A stretch of DNA of 39,560 nt from an uncultured Bacteroidales bacterium (GTDB lineage: Bacteria > Bacteroidota > Bacteroidia > Bacteroidales > Bacteroidaceae): the NCBI GenBank assembly GCA_902789725.1, contig CADAPC010000020.1, positions 1-39,560 on the forward strand. Direction: 5' to 3'. Positions 8,439 to 17,823 of the stretch are shown here, one piece after another; within the stretch, counting starts at the first letter, position 1; every line of letters begins with the position of its first letter. The position numbers and the translations under genes are program-made. The notes under the pieces were generated by a model. It saw nothing but the letters and a program-made list of their open reading frames with translations. It was not told where the DNA came from and searched no databases.

Positions 8439-10346
8439 ATGACTGAAATTCAGAACCCCACTGAGGAGCCTGTAGTTGAATCTACAGTAGCACCAGCAAC
8501 AGAACCCATTGCAACTGAAGAGACTGCAACTGCAACAGAAGCCGCTGCAGCAGAAGAACAGGAAACTGCAACAGTTCCAGTTGCCGAACCCGCAGCAGAA
8601 GTAGAAGAAGTACCTGCTGAAGAGCCTCAGGCAGAAACCTCAACAACTTCTTTCGCCACTTACGAAACAAAAGCCGACATCGTCGCACGGCTTAAGGAAA
8701 TTGCAAGTAGTGACGAAGAGGTAACTCGCCAAGAACTCGACAGCCTCAAGAGTAACTTCTACCGCCTCCACCATCAGGAGGCCGATGCCGCTTACAAGAA
8801 GTTTATCGACGAAGGAGGCAATGCCGAGGAGTACACGCCTGCGCCCAACCTTGAAGAAGGTGAGTTCAAGGAGCAGATGACCATTATCCGCGAAAAGCGC
8901 GCTGCAGCCGCAGCCGCCCTCGAACAGGAGCGCGAGGAGAACTACCAGAAGAAACTCGACATCATCAACAAGATAAACGCACTGACAGAAAATCCCGACG
9001 AAATCAACCGCACATACAACGATTTCAAGGAACTTCAGCAGCAATGGAATGACATCAAGGAGGTGCCTGCTGAAAAGGCCACAGCCCTTTGGAAAACCTA
9101 CCAGCAGGCCGTGGAAGCATTCTACGACACACTCAAATTGAGCAACGAACTGCGAGCCTACGACTTCAAAAAGAATTTGGAGAAGAAGACTGCACTTTGC
9201 GAAGCTGCCGAGAAACTGGCTGACGAGACCGACATCATCGTGGCCTTCCGTAAACTCCAGCAACTGCATCAGGATTTCCGCGAGACGGGTCCCGTGGCAA
9301 GTGACTTGCGCGAGCAAATCTGGACACGCTTCAAAGAAGCCTCGACAGTCATCAACAAACGTCACCAAGAATACTTTGAGACTCGCAAACAGAAAGAAGA
9401 AGAGAACCTCGAAAAGAAGACTGCCATCTGCGAAACCATTGAAGGATTTAATTTAGACGAGCTTAAGACCTTTGCCGAATGGAATGCAATCTCTGACAAA
9501 ATCACAGCTCTGCAGGCTGAATGGAAAACAATCGGTTATGCACCACAGAAGATGAACACAAAAATCTTCGAGCGCTTCCGTGCCGCTTGCGATAACTTTT
9601 TCTCACGAAAGAGCGAATATTTCCAGAAAGTTCGCGACAATCTCAATCAAAATTATGCCTTGAAACTTGACCTCGTAGAAAAGGCTGAAGCACTGAAGGA
9701 TAGCACAGATTGGAAAGCCACCACAGATGCACTCGTTGAACTGCAGAAGAAGTGGAAAGAAATTGGCACTGTCCCCAAAAAGTATAGCGACCAAATTTGG
9801 GAGCGCTTCAACAATGCATGCGATGCTTTCTTTGCTGCGAAGAAAGAAGCTAATAAAGGTGCCTACAGCGAACAAGCTGAAAACATGGAGAAGAAAAAAA
9901 GCATCATTGCAATGCTCGCAGCCATTGTACCTGAAGAGTTTGAAGGCGATCTGCGTGCTAAACTGCGCGAAGCACAGGAAGAGTGGAATCAGATAGGGCA
10001 TGTACCTTTCAAAGAAAAGGACAAGCTCTATAAGCTCCTGCGCGAACAGATGGATCGTCTCTATGGCTATGCTTATCAAAATGCTGCCAAACGTCGACTC
10101 GACCGCTTCAAGGAAAGCATCAAGGGAGGCAGCGGCAATGACTTGCGTTCTCGTCTAACCCGCCAGCTCGATATTCTCAAAAACGAAATTAAAACCTACG
10201 AAAACAACCTTGGCTTCCTCAGCCTCAGCAGCAAATCCAAACAAGGCAATGCCTTGGTAGAAGAACTAAACCGAAAAATGGAAAAGCTCAAAGCCGACAT
10301 GGAAGAGGTGAAAGCCAAAATCGCCGCACTTGAAGAGAACAAATAA
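8439..10346 (+). CDS. DUF349-repeat protein with acidic Ala/Glu-rich N-terminus
   Basis: The 635-residue protein begins with about 70 residues of Ala/Glu/Thr/Pro low complexity, then carries five recognisable DUF349 units. Each has the pattern W..I..VP......W.RF...CD.FF, starting at about residues 203, 279, 362, 439 and 516 (for example WKEIGTVPKKYSDQIW). The last 50 residues are a Lys/Glu-rich coiled coil. DUF349 repeats are all-helical and of unknown biochemical role. No signal peptide or membrane segment is present, so it should be cytosolic. It starts 5 nt after cdsA and ends the lptB operon, 76 nt before a strong terminator. No enzymatic function can be assigned. Confidence 0.85.
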   Translation: MTEIQNPTEEPVVESTVAPATEPIATEETATATEAAAAEEQETATVPVAEPAAEVEEVPAEEPQAETSTTSFATYETKADIVARLKEIASSDEEVTRQELDSLKSNFYRLHHQEADAAYKKFIDEGGNAEEYTPAPNLEEGEFKEQMTIIREKRAAAAAALEQEREENYQKKLDIINKINALTENPDEINRTYNDFKELQQQWNDIKEVPAEKATALWKTYQQAVEAFYDTLKLSNELRAYDFKKNLEKKTALCEAAEKLADETDIIVAFRKLQQLHQDFRETGPVASDLREQIWTRFKEASTVINKRHQEYFETRKQKEEENLEKKTAICETIEGFNLDELKTFAEWNAISDKITALQAEWKTIGYAPQKMNTKIFERFRAACDNFFSRKSEYFQKVRDNLNQNYALKLDLVEKAEALKDSTDWKATTDALVELQKKWKEIGTVPKKYSDQIWERFNNACDAFFAAKKEANKGAYSEQAENMEKKKSIIAMLAAIVPEEFEGDLRAKLREAQEEWNQIGHVPFKEKDKLYKLLREQMDRLYGYAYQNAAKRRLDRFKESIKGGSGNDLRSRLTRQLDILKNEIKTYENNLGFLSLSSKSKQGNALVEELNRKMEKLKADMEEVKAKIAALEENK

Positions 10347-10422
10347 ATTGATTTTCGTTCTCTGCGGATTGCCCTTGGCAACTCGCACGATACATTGCTG
10401 TTGACACAGCAACTCATTGCAA

Positions 10423-10455
10423 GGGGAAAAGTCTGATTGGCTTTTCCCCTTTTTA
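10423..10455 (+). terminator. Rho-independent terminator of the lptB-DUF349 operon
   Basis: A perfect 9-bp stem GGGGAAAAG / CTTTTCCCC (10423-10431 and 10441-10449) with a 9-nt loop is followed directly by a T-run. A weaker dyad, TTGCTGT-TGAC-ACAGCAA, sits just upstream at 10395-10412. Confidence 0.9.
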
Positions 10456-10501
10456 TTGTGCAAAATAATGTTTTTTCCATCTAAGTTCGCCAAAAATGTT
10501 G

Positions 10502-10509
10502 TATCTTTG
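10502..10509 (+). promoter_or_regulatory. Candidate -7 box for the DUF1573 gene
   Basis: TATCTTTG matches TAnnTTTG and would start transcription about 25 nt before the ATG at 10542. No TTTG is found at the -33 position. Confidence 0.5.
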
Positions 10510-10541
10510 CAACTAATAAACATATATAAGACAATATAGAG

Positions 10542-11606
10542 ATGAAGAAATACGTTATATTATGTGCTTTGACGCTCGCATCTACACTGAGTATGGAGGC
10601 ACAGAGAATCTCATTTGAACGCAACACCATCAATGCAGGCACTACGCTTTGGAAGCGACCCGTGACGGTTGTGTTCAAATATACAAATAAAGATAAAGAC
10701 CCTTTGTTCGTACGTGAAGTAGATGCTGGCTGCGGCTGTTTGAAACCAGAATGGCGAGCCGATGCCCTAATGAAAGGCGACGAGGGAGAAATACGTATCA
10801 CCTACGATGCACAGATGTTGGGACATTTCGACCGCTATATTGATGTCTATACCAATGCAAGTGAAAAACCTGTGCGCATTCGCATGAAAGCACTGGTAAG
10901 CAACGGTGGGCAGAACACTATTGAAGAGTTGTTCCCCTATAGCATAGACGACATTCTGCTGAGCACCAACAACGTAGAGTTTCTCGATGTCAACGCAGGC
11001 GATTCGGCCAAGGTGGAGATTGAAATTCTGAATAACAGTGACAACGTCTATACTCCAACACTCATGCACCTGCCTTCCTATTTGACGGCAGAATATAAAC
11101 CCGAAATGATTGCACGCGGACGAAGAGGAAAAATAGAGTTGACCTTGCACAGCGAGGAATTGAAAGACTTGGGGTTGAACCAGACAAGCATCTATCTGGC
11201 CCGTTTCTCAGGCGACAAGGTGGGCAGTAACAATGAACTGGCTGTATCGGCAGTCCTGCTACCCGACCTACATTTCGCAGAGGAATTTACTCGTAAACCC
11301 AACTTCCAAATTTCAGATACAGAACTGAACATCGGCAAGTTAGGCAAGAAAACGAAGCTGAAAGGCAATGTAAAAATTAGCAATAAAGGAAGAGGCGTGC
11401 TGAAATTGAGTAAAATACAGGCTTTCAACCAGGCCGTGACTGTGTCACTGAAAAAGACGGAGTTGCAACCAGGTGAAGAAGTGCAGATGAATGTTGTGGT
11501 GGATGCGAAGTTCTTAGGACTCTCAAAAGCACAACCTCGTGTGCTTATCATCACCAACGACCCCCAACGTCCCAAAGCAGTAGTAAACGTAAACTTTGAA
11601 AAGTAA
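10542..11606 (+). CDS. Exported DUF1573-domain protein
   Basis: The 354-residue protein has a signal peptide (KKYVILCALTLASTLSMEAQ, probable cut after residue 20). It is followed by a DUF1573 domain, recognised by VFKYTNKDKDPLFVREVDAGCGCLKPEW at about 45-70. This family is abundant in Bacteroidetes and its immunoglobulin-like fold suggests periplasmic or surface binding, but its ligand is unknown. A second beta-rich segment of the same type occurs near residues 265-350 (LKGNVKISNKGRGVLKL ... VLIITNDPQRP). It lies behind a terminator and its own -7 box, and is 48 nt upstream of meaB with no terminator between, so it probably heads the long operon that follows. Confidence 0.8.
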   Translation: MKKYVILCALTLASTLSMEAQRISFERNTINAGTTLWKRPVTVVFKYTNKDKDPLFVREVDAGCGCLKPEWRADALMKGDEGEIRITYDAQMLGHFDRYIDVYTNASEKPVRIRMKALVSNGGQNTIEELFPYSIDDILLSTNNVEFLDVNAGDSAKVEIEILNNSDNVYTPTLMHLPSYLTAEYKPEMIARGRRGKIELTLHSEELKDLGLNQTSIYLARFSGDKVGSNNELAVSAVLLPDLHFAEEFTRKPNFQISDTELNIGKLGKKTKLKGNVKISNKGRGVLKLSKIQAFNQAVTVSLKKTELQPGEEVQMNVVVDAKFLGLSKAQPRVLIITNDPQRPKAVVNVNFEK

Positions 11607-11654
11607 ACCGCTTGCTGCAGATCAGTAGCAGAAAACGGAATAACACATAAAACG

Positions 11655-12755
11655 ATGGAACATCCAGAGAACAGTTCGGAATATGCAGGTTTACAGGTAA
11701 ATGCAGGTGTTGCACAACCATCCATCGTAAGCCCCTATCTCCGACAAATGAGAAAGAAGCGTCAGAAGCTCTTCACCCCAGCCGAATATGTGGAGGGCAT
11801 TCTGAAAGGAAACGTGAGCATGTTGAGTCAAGCAGTGACACTCATCGAGAGCGTTCTGCCTGAACACCAAACAATAGCCCAAGAGGTCATCGAAAAGTGT
11901 TTACCTTATTCTGGCAACTCCGTCAGAATTGGTATCAGTGGTGTGCCTGGAGCAGGTAAATCGACCAGCATCGATGCCTTTGGTGTACACCTGTTGGAAA
12001 AACGTGGAGGGAAATTGGCTGTACTGGCTATTGACCCTTCTTCTGAAAAAACCAAAGGCAGCATCCTCGGCGACAAGACAAGGATGGAGAAGCTGGCCGT
12101 TCATCCCAAATCGTTCATTCGTCCCAGCCCCACAGCAGGTAGTTTAGGCGGTGTAGCAAGAAAGACCCGCGAAACCATCATTCTCTGCGAAGCAGCCGGC
12201 TATGACAACATCTTCGTCGAAACGGTGGGTGTGGGACAGAGCGAAACGGCCTGTCACTCTATGGTAGATTATTTTCTGCTCATTCAACTGGCTGGTACAG
12301 GCGATGAATTGCAAGGAATCAAACGAGGCATCATGGAAATTGCCGACGGCATCGTCATCAACAAAGCTGATGGCAACAATGTGGACAAAGCTCAATTGGC
12401 GGCCACCCATTTCCGTAATGCACTGCATCTTTTTCCCTTGCCTGACAGCGGCATCGTGCCAGAGGTGATGTGCTATTCTGGTTTCTACGAACTGAACATA
12501 GACAACGTCCTCGACATGGTTTTCCGCTACATTGACCAAGTGAAGGAGAATGGCTATTTCCAATTCCGCCGTAACGAGCAGTCGAAATACTGGATGTATG
12601 AAAGCATCAACGAGCATCTGAAGAACAGCTTTTATTTCAACCCTGCCATCAAGGGAATGATTGGCGACATGGAAAAGGAAGTGTTGGGGGGACAGATTAC
12701 ATCTTTTGTTGCTGCCAAAAAGTTGTTAGACACCTATTATGACACATTCAAATAA
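11655..12755 (+). CDS. meaB: Methylmalonyl-CoA mutase-associated GTPase MeaB (ArgK family)
   Basis: The 366-residue G3E-type P-loop GTPase protects and gates adenosylcobalamin loading of methylmalonyl-CoA mutase, an enzyme central to propionate formation in Bacteroidales. Motifs are Walker A GVPGAGKST (96-104), LAIDPSS, the switch region with VETVGVGQSE, and the G4-type motif NKADG. Most family members are 320-370 residues. The mutase itself is not in the window. The gene is followed by porQ with a 17-nt overlap. The old name ArgK (arginine transport kinase) is known to be a misassignment for this family. Confidence 0.93.
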   Translation: MEHPENSSEYAGLQVNAGVAQPSIVSPYLRQMRKKRQKLFTPAEYVEGILKGNVSMLSQAVTLIESVLPEHQTIAQEVIEKCLPYSGNSVRIGISGVPGAGKSTSIDAFGVHLLEKRGGKLAVLAIDPSSEKTKGSILGDKTRMEKLAVHPKSFIRPSPTAGSLGGVARKTRETIILCEAAGYDNIFVETVGVGQSETACHSMVDYFLLIQLAGTGDELQGIKRGIMEIADGIVINKADGNNVDKAQLAATHFRNALHLFPLPDSGIVPEVMCYSGFYELNIDNVLDMVFRYIDQVKENGYFQFRRNEQSKYWMYESINEHLKNSFYFNPAIKGMIGDMEKEVLGGQITSFVAAKKLLDTYYDTFK

Positions 12756-13689
12756 ATTATTTACACTTATCGCCCTGCTGTTCGTTTCCCTCGTCGCATG
12801 CGCACAGGACGGCAAGACGGGCTATCAGTTTCTTCATATTCCTGTGAGTGCTCATTCGGCAGCTTTAGGTGGAGCGAATGTCAGCATCGTGGAAGATGAT
12901 GCCACCATCATGTGGACCAATGCAGCCATGCTGACTAATGTGTCGGACAACAGCATCGTATTGGGCTATAATTCCTACATCAGTTCCAGCAATTTATTTG
13001 CAGCGGGATACACAAAAGCTATAGGCGAGCGCGGTACTTGGGCATTAGGGGCACTGATGCTGAATTATGGGAAAATGGACGAAACGAATGAGAGGGGCGA
13101 AATCATGGGAAGTTTCTCAGCCAAAGACATGAACTTCCAGTCCTCCTATTCTTACTTACTGAGTGAACGATGGAGCGGTGCCATTACAGCCAAGGTGCTG
13201 TTAAGCAACTACGCCAATTATTCAAGCACAGCCTTGGGAGCTGATTTAGCTTTGAACTATTTCGATGATGCCCGCGGCTTCTCTTTTTCTATGGTAGGGC
13301 GCAACCTGGGCGGACAGATTAAGTCGCTCCATGAAGATGGCAGCAAGGAGTCGATTCCGTTCGATTTGGCCTTCGGCATCAGCAAAGACTTTGCCAATGC
13401 ACCACTAAGATTTTCTTTGACAGCCGACGATGTGACAAACTGGGATGATGTCAAGTTCATCCAGCATTTCGTATTGGGTGTTGATATACTGCCCTCAAAA
13501 AACACATGGGTCGCTTTGGGCTATAACTTTCGTAGAGCCAAAGAGATGAAGGTAAACGACAAAGGGCACTGGGCTGGTTTCAGCATCGGTGCTGGACTAA
13601 ATGTTAAAAAATTCAAGGTAGGAGTAGCATATGGTAAATACCACGTAGCTTCCTCCTCTATATTGATTAATGCAGGTTATTCATTATGA
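12739..13689 (+). CDS. porQ: Type IX secretion system protein PorQ
   Basis: The 316-residue outer-membrane protein of the PorV/PorQ family (FadL-like beta barrel) belongs to the type IX secretion system, which exports C-terminal-domain proteins in Bacteroidetes. The typical start of the mature domain is seen: [21 protein letters not shown], followed by the aspartate-rich [12 protein letters not shown] signal peptide covers about residues 1-22. LVAC at 18-21 could also be read as a lipobox, so the processing type is uncertain. The protein ends in an aromatic/hydrophobic strand (LINAGYSL), as expected for a barrel. It overlaps meaB by 17 nt and cmk by 4 nt. No other T9SS component is in the window, so a working system is inferred only. 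Confidence 0.88.
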   Translation: MTHSNKLFTLIALLFVSLVACAQDGKTGYQFLHIPVSAHSAALGGANVSIVEDDATIMWTNAAMLTNVSDNSIVLGYNSYISSSNLFAAGYTKAIGERGTWALGALMLNYGKMDETNERGEIMGSFSAKDMNFQSSYSYLLSERWSGAITAKVLLSNYANYSSTALGADLALNYFDDARGFSFSMVGRNLGGQIKSLHEDGSKESIPFDLAFGISKDFANAPLRFSLTADDVTNWDDVKFIQHFVLGVDILPSKNTWVALGYNFRRAKEMKVNDKGHWAGFSIGAGLNVKKFKVGVAYGKYHVASSSILINAGYSL

Positions 13690-14396
13690 AGAAGATTATT
13701 ATTGCTATAGATGGCCATTCGAGCTGCGGAAAGAGCACGATGGCAAAACAACTGGCCAAAGAAATTGGCTATGTATACGTTGACACTGGTGCTATGTATC
13801 GCGCTGTTACCCTGTTTGCCCTCCGCAACGGACTCTTTCCAGATGATGGCATTAAGGAAGAAGAACTGAAAGCTGCCATTGAGGCTGGGAAGATTGAAAT
13901 CAGTTTCCGCTTCAATTCCGAAACAGGTCGCCCAGACACTTACCTGAACGGTGAGAAGGTTGAGGACGAAATTCGCCAGATGGAAGTGAGCAATCGCGTT
14001 AGTCCTATAGCCGCATTGCCATTTGTACGAACTCTTCTGACAGAGCAGCAGCAAGCGATGGGACGAGAGAAAGGGATTGTGATGGATGGCCGCGACATCG
14101 GTACAGCCGTCTTTCCTCAAGCAGAGATGAAAGTGTTTGTCACTGCCACAGCCAGAGTCCGTGCACAACGACGCTACGATGAACTAATGAAGAAAGCAAA
14201 AACTCAGGCAGAGCGTAACGCGTTGAATTTTGAAGAGATTCTGAAAAATGTGAAAGAGCGCGACTATATTGATTCACATCGCGAAGTGGCCCCCCTTCGC
14301 CAAGCCGAAGACGCTTTAGTGCTGGACAATTCCAACATGACTCGCGAGGAACAAAGTGCCTGGCTTCTGAAACGATACAAAGAAATTGTTGGCTAA
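13686..14396 (+). CDS. cmk: Cytidylate kinase
   Basis: The 236-residue enzyme phosphorylates CMP and dCMP to the diphosphates. The P-loop is GHSSCGKST near residues 9-17. [11 protein letters not shown] and [12 protein letters not shown] are the nucleotide-binding and catalytic family motifs, and RAQRRYDEL belongs to the lid. The length is normal. The start ATG overlaps the porQ stop by 4 nt (ATGA), a coupling of a nucleotide kinase to an outer-membrane secretion protein. ispH follows after 44 nt. Confidence 0.95.
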   Translation: MKKIIIAIDGHSSCGKSTMAKQLAKEIGYVYVDTGAMYRAVTLFALRNGLFPDDGIKEEELKAAIEAGKIEISFRFNSETGRPDTYLNGEKVEDEIRQMEVSNRVSPIAALPFVRTLLTEQQQAMGREKGIVMDGRDIGTAVFPQAEMKVFVTATARVRAQRRYDELMKKAKTQAERNALNFEEILKNVKERDYIDSHREVAPLRQAEDALVLDNSNMTREEQSAWLLKRYKEIVG

Positions 14397-14440
14397 GGTG
14401 ATGGATTCTACACTGTCCGAACAAATAAAGAGAAAGAATC

Positions 14441-15292
14441 ATGCTGATAGAGATTGACGAAGGTTCAGGCTTCTGCTTCGGAGTGACCACCGCCATCAAG
14501 AAGGCGGAGGAAGAACTGGCCAAGAGCGAATCGCTCTATTGTTTGGGCGACATCGTACACAATGGGAAAGAGGTGGAGCGACTGAAAAAGATGGGCCTCC
14601 GAACTGTTGAGCATGCCGACCTCGACACTCTGCACGATACCCAAATGCTACTCCGTGCCCACGGTGAACCTCCACAGACTTACGCCAAAGCCAAAGACCA
14701 AAACATCAGGCTGATTGATGCGACATGTCCCGTAGTGCTGAACCTACAGAAACGCATCCGTAAGGCTTACGAGGAAGGGGGACAAATCGTCATCTACGGC
14801 AAAAACGGACATGCCGAAGTGGTCGGCTTGGTTGGGCAGACAGACGGAACCGCCATTGTCATTGAGAATTTAGACGATGCCAAGCAGCTGGACTTCAGCA
14901 ACGATATCCAGTTGTTTTCGCAAACCACCAAATCGTTGGAGGGATTCCGCGAAATTGTAAAATACATCGAGGAGAACATGCAGGATGGTGCTCGTTTCAA
15001 CTATTTCGACACCATCTGCCGCAGGGTGGCCAACCGCATTCCCAACATTCGGAACTTTGCTTCTCAGCATGATGTCATCCTCTTCGTCTGTGGCAAAAAG
15101 AGTTCTAATGGAAAAGTACTTTACAACGAGTGCTTGTCCATCAATCCTCACACCTACATGATTGACGACCCCTCCGAAATTGATTTCAGATGGTTTGATC
15201 AGGTTGAGACCGTAGGCATCTGCGGAGCCACCAGCACCCCCAAGTGGCTAATGGAAGATTGCAAAAAGAAAATTGAACATGAAAAAACTTAA
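14441..15292 (+). CDS. ispH: 4-hydroxy-3-methylbut-2-enyl diphosphate reductase IspH
   Basis: The 283-residue iron-sulfur enzyme catalyses the last step of the methylerythritol phosphate pathway, giving IPP and DMAPP. All expected residues line up with the E. coli enzyme: cluster cysteines Cys12 (SGFCFGV), Cys96 (DATCPVV) and Cys193 (DTICRRVANR), substrate histidines His40, His74 (AHGEPP) and His124, and the proton donor Glu126 (HAEVVG). It follows cmk by 44 nt and its end overlaps the next gene by 14 nt, so the sugar cassette downstream is translationally coupled to it. Confidence 0.97.
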   Translation: MLIEIDEGSGFCFGVTTAIKKAEEELAKSESLYCLGDIVHNGKEVERLKKMGLRTVEHADLDTLHDTQMLLRAHGEPPQTYAKAKDQNIRLIDATCPVVLNLQKRIRKAYEEGGQIVIYGKNGHAEVVGLVGQTDGTAIVIENLDDAKQLDFSNDIQLFSQTTKSLEGFREIVKYIEENMQDGARFNYFDTICRRVANRIPNIRNFASQHDVILFVCGKKSSNGKVLYNECLSINPHTYMIDDPSEIDFRWFDQVETVGICGATSTPKWLMEDCKKKIEHEKT

Positions 15293-15692
15293 TTACGAGA
15301 TTATAGAATTACCCAAAATCACTGACCCACGAGGCAACCTGACCGTTGCAGAGCAGATGAAAAATGTACCATTCTCCATCAAAAGGGTCTATTGGACTTA
15401 CGATGTACCAGGCGGAGAAAGTCGAGGCGGCCATGCACACAAGAACCTTTACCAATTGGTTGTAGCCATGAGCGGTAGTTTCACCGTCACGCTCGACAAC
15501 GGCGAGCAAAAAGAAACCATCTTACTCAATCACCCCTGGCAGGGACTGCTCATCAAACCCAACACTTGGCGTACTCTCGATGACTTTTCCAGCGGTGCTG
15601 TATGCATGGTATTGGCATCTGAACTATTTGATGAAGAGGATTACATCTACGATTACAACGAATTCATCAACTACACGAAATGTTTGATATAA
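15279..15692 (+). CDS. FdtA/WxcM-like dTDP-hexose 3,4-ketoisomerase (cupin)
   Basis: The 137-residue cupin belongs to the FdtA/QdtA/WxcM-like group, which converts dTDP-4-keto-6-deoxyglucose to the 3-keto isomer before transamination. The diagnostic stretch is DPRGNLTVAEQ, then FSIKRVYWTYDVPGGESRGGHAHK with the catalytic histidines, and LIKPNTWRTLDDF. A TTG at 15273 would add two residues. I chose the ATG at 15279, which gives the usual MKKLNYEIIELPKI start. It overlaps ispH by 14 nt and the next gene by 13 nt. With the aminotransferase two genes downstream it fits synthesis of a 3-amino-3,6-dideoxyhexose; Fuc3N versus Qui3N cannot be decided from sequence alone. Confidence 0.85.
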   Translation: MKKLNYEIIELPKITDPRGNLTVAEQMKNVPFSIKRVYWTYDVPGGESRGGHAHKNLYQLVVAMSGSFTVTLDNGEQKETILLNHPWQGLLIKPNTWRTLDDFSSGAVCMVLASELFDEEDYIYDYNEFINYTKCLI

Positions 15693-16618
15693 AACGATAT
15701 ACACCTGCCGACAAACCGCTGTGGGACAAATATGTAGAAAAAGCACGCAATGCTACATTTCTCTTTTACCGCGATTACATGGACTACCACAGCAACCGCT
15801 TCGAAGACTATTCACTCCTGTTCTTCGTAGGCAACCACCTGCATTCCATTCTTCCTGCCAACATTGTAGGCACAACACTCTATTCTCACCAAGGTCTCAC
15901 TTACGGAGGATTACTGATGGATGTTGAAGTGACAGCAGCAGATGTCATCCAACTCTTTGAAGAACTGAATCAGCACCTGCACAACATGGGCATTCGGAAG
16001 GTGGTGTACAAACCCATTCCTTGGGTTTATCACCAAATTCCTTCAGAGGAAGATCTCTATCCGCTCTATTGGGTCTGTAAGGCACGTATTGTTCAACGCG
16101 ACATTGGGACGGCCATCTTCATGCAGCAGCATCTCCGCTGGAGGAAAGATCGCCGCCGCAGATTAAAAAGAGCCCATGAAGCAGGGATTGAAGTGGTAAG
16201 AACCAACGATTTCGCCCCTTTCTGGCAGGTACTTGAGGACAACCTGATGGAACGGCATCAGGTACATCCCGTCCACTCTTTACAGGAGATAGAATTGCTA
16301 CATAACCGTTTTCCGAATAATATCATCCAATACAATGCCAAGCTCAACGACGAGGTGGTGGCCGGCATGACTTTCTATCTTACCCCACAAGTGCTGCATG
16401 GGCAGTATTGCTCGTCGAATGTACTCGGAAAGGAGAATGGAGCAGTAGATGCCATCCACGATTTTGCTATGCACCACGACTTTCCTAACATTCCATACAT
16501 GGATTTCGGACGTTCCACAGAGGGCGACGGCTCCGTACTCAACACAGGACTGGTGGCCCAAAAGGAAGGATTTGGCGGTAGAACTATCTGCTACGACATC
16601 TACGAATGGGATGTATAA
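15680..16618 (+). CDS. FemAB/GNAT-like N-acyltransferase
   Basis: The 312-residue protein resembles the FemAB-like/GNAT acyltransferase proteins often found in polysaccharide clusters. Visible features are the N-terminal half with LWDKYVEKARNATFLFYRDYMDYH, a basic stretch RWRKDRRRRLKRAHEAGIEV, and the C-terminal GNAT-like part GMTFYLTPQVLHGQYCSSN and MDFGRSTEGDGSVL. It sits between the ketoisomerase and the aminotransferase, in the place where FdtC/QdtC acetyltransferases occur in other clusters. Those are hexapeptide-repeat enzymes, and this one is not, so it is an analogous candidate for acylating the new amino group. It overlaps the upstream gene by 13 nt. The donor (acyl-CoA or aminoacyl-tRNA) is unknown. 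Confidence 0.65.
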   Translation: MFDIKRYTPADKPLWDKYVEKARNATFLFYRDYMDYHSNRFEDYSLLFFVGNHLHSILPANIVGTTLYSHQGLTYGGLLMDVEVTAADVIQLFEELNQHLHNMGIRKVVYKPIPWVYHQIPSEEDLYPLYWVCKARIVQRDIGTAIFMQQHLRWRKDRRRRLKRAHEAGIEVVRTNDFAPFWQVLEDNLMERHQVHPVHSLQEIELLHNRFPNNIIQYNAKLNDEVVAGMTFYLTPQVLHGQYCSSNVLGKENGAVDAIHDFAMHHDFPNIPYMDFGRSTEGDGSVLNTGLVAQKEGFGGRTICYDIYEWDV

Positions 16619-16643
16619 TCACTATCAATGACCACATTAACGC

Positions 16644-17762
16644 ATGGGAAACATGAAGATACCTTACTTGAATTTGAAAGCTATTACTTCCCGACACTTG
16701 GATGAGCTTCAACAGGCTGTGGCTGAGGTCGTAAGTAGTGGATGGTACCTGCAAGGAGAAGCTGTACAACAGTTTGAACAACATTATGCCGAATACATCG
16801 GTACGCAACACTGCATCGGTGTGGCCAATGGGTTGGATGCGCTCACGCTGACACTCCGAGCCTACATGGAAATGGGCAAAATCAGCGAAGGAGACGAAGT
16901 GCTTGTTCCCGCCAACACTTTCATTGCCACTGTGTTGGCTGTTAGCGAAAACAAACTCACTCCTGTCTTTGTTGATGTAGAGGCAGACACGCTCGACATC
17001 GACATCAAAGCATTGGAACAAGCCATCACCCCCAAGACCAAGGCCTTGATGCTCGTGCACCTGTATGGCAGATGCACTTATAACGAACGTATAGAAAAAA
17101 TATGTCAGAAGCACAATCTCCTTCTCATCGAAGACAATGCCCAAGCCCACGGATGCCGGTATCAGCAACATCGCACCGGTTCTTTCGGCCATGCGGCTTG
17201 CCACAGTTTCTACCCGGGCAAGAACCTTGGCGCATTGGGCGACGGAGGTACTGTAACTACTGATGATGAAAAACTGGCCAACACCATTCGCACCATTGCC
17301 AACTATGGCTTTGCCCAGAAATATGTTGCTTCACATCAAGGACGCAATAGCCGCCTCGACGAAATGCAGGCAGCTGCACTGGATGTGAAATTACGCTATT
17401 TGGATGAAGATAACAATATCAGGCAGTCTCATGCGCGTACTTATTATAATAATATACGCAACAAGGCCATTCGCCTCCCTGACATGATGGATTATGGTAC
17501 TAATGTTTATCACATTTTTCCTGTCTTCACCCCCTTCCGCAATCAACTCCAAGCTCACTTGCAAGAAAAAGGTATTGGAACTCTCGTCCATTACCCCATT
17601 CCGCCTCACAAACAGGCTTGCTACTCCCTTTACAATCATTTGCAACTACCTGTGACAGAACGGTTAGCCGAAGAAGAGTTGAGCATTCCTTTGAATCAGA
17701 CAATGACCGAAGATGAAGTACAATACATCATCGAAGCCATCAATTCTTTTCAAAAATTTTGA
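16644..17762 (+). CDS. DegT/DnrJ/EryC1 PLP aminotransferase (FdtB/QdtB-like)
   Basis: The 372-residue PLP enzyme transaminates a keto sugar nucleotide. The Schiff-base lysine is Lys193 in SFYPGKNLGALGDGG; the cofactor aspartate region is LLLIEDNAQAHG at about 159-170, and the substrate-side motif GRNSRLDEMQAA follows. SGWYLQGEAVQQFE near the N-terminus is typical of the FdtB/QdtB group. The ATG at 16653 (MKIPYLNLK) is an equally good start. Together with the FdtA-like isomerase it should make dTDP-3-amino-3,6-dideoxyhexose for O-antigen or glycoprotein glycan. It starts 25 nt after the acyltransferase; its stop codon overlaps the -33 box of the pfkA promoter. Confidence 0.88.
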   Translation: MGNMKIPYLNLKAITSRHLDELQQAVAEVVSSGWYLQGEAVQQFEQHYAEYIGTQHCIGVANGLDALTLTLRAYMEMGKISEGDEVLVPANTFIATVLAVSENKLTPVFVDVEADTLDIDIKALEQAITPKTKALMLVHLYGRCTYNERIEKICQKHNLLLIEDNAQAHGCRYQQHRTGSFGHAACHSFYPGKNLGALGDGGTVTTDDEKLANTIRTIANYGFAQKYVASHQGRNSRLDEMQAAALDVKLRYLDEDNNIRQSHARTYYNNIRNKAIRLPDMMDYGTNVYHIFPVFTPFRNQLQAHLQEKGIGTLVHYPIPPHKQACYSLYNHLQLPVTERLAEEELSIPLNQTMTEDEVQYIIEAINSFQKF

Positions 17763-17788
17763 AGAGTCAAAGAAAATGCATAATTTTG
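17757..17788 (+). promoter_or_regulatory. pfkA promoter (TTTTG-N19-TAATTTTG)
   Basis: TTTTG at 17757-17761 (including the last bases and stop of the aminotransferase gene), 19 nt, then TAATTTTG at 17781-17788 is an almost perfect Bacteroides primary-sigma promoter. Transcription would begin near 17795, about 28 nt before the pfkA ATG. Confidence 0.85.
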
Positions 17789-17823
17789 CACACAGATACA
17801 CTAACGCATAAAAACCTACACCC

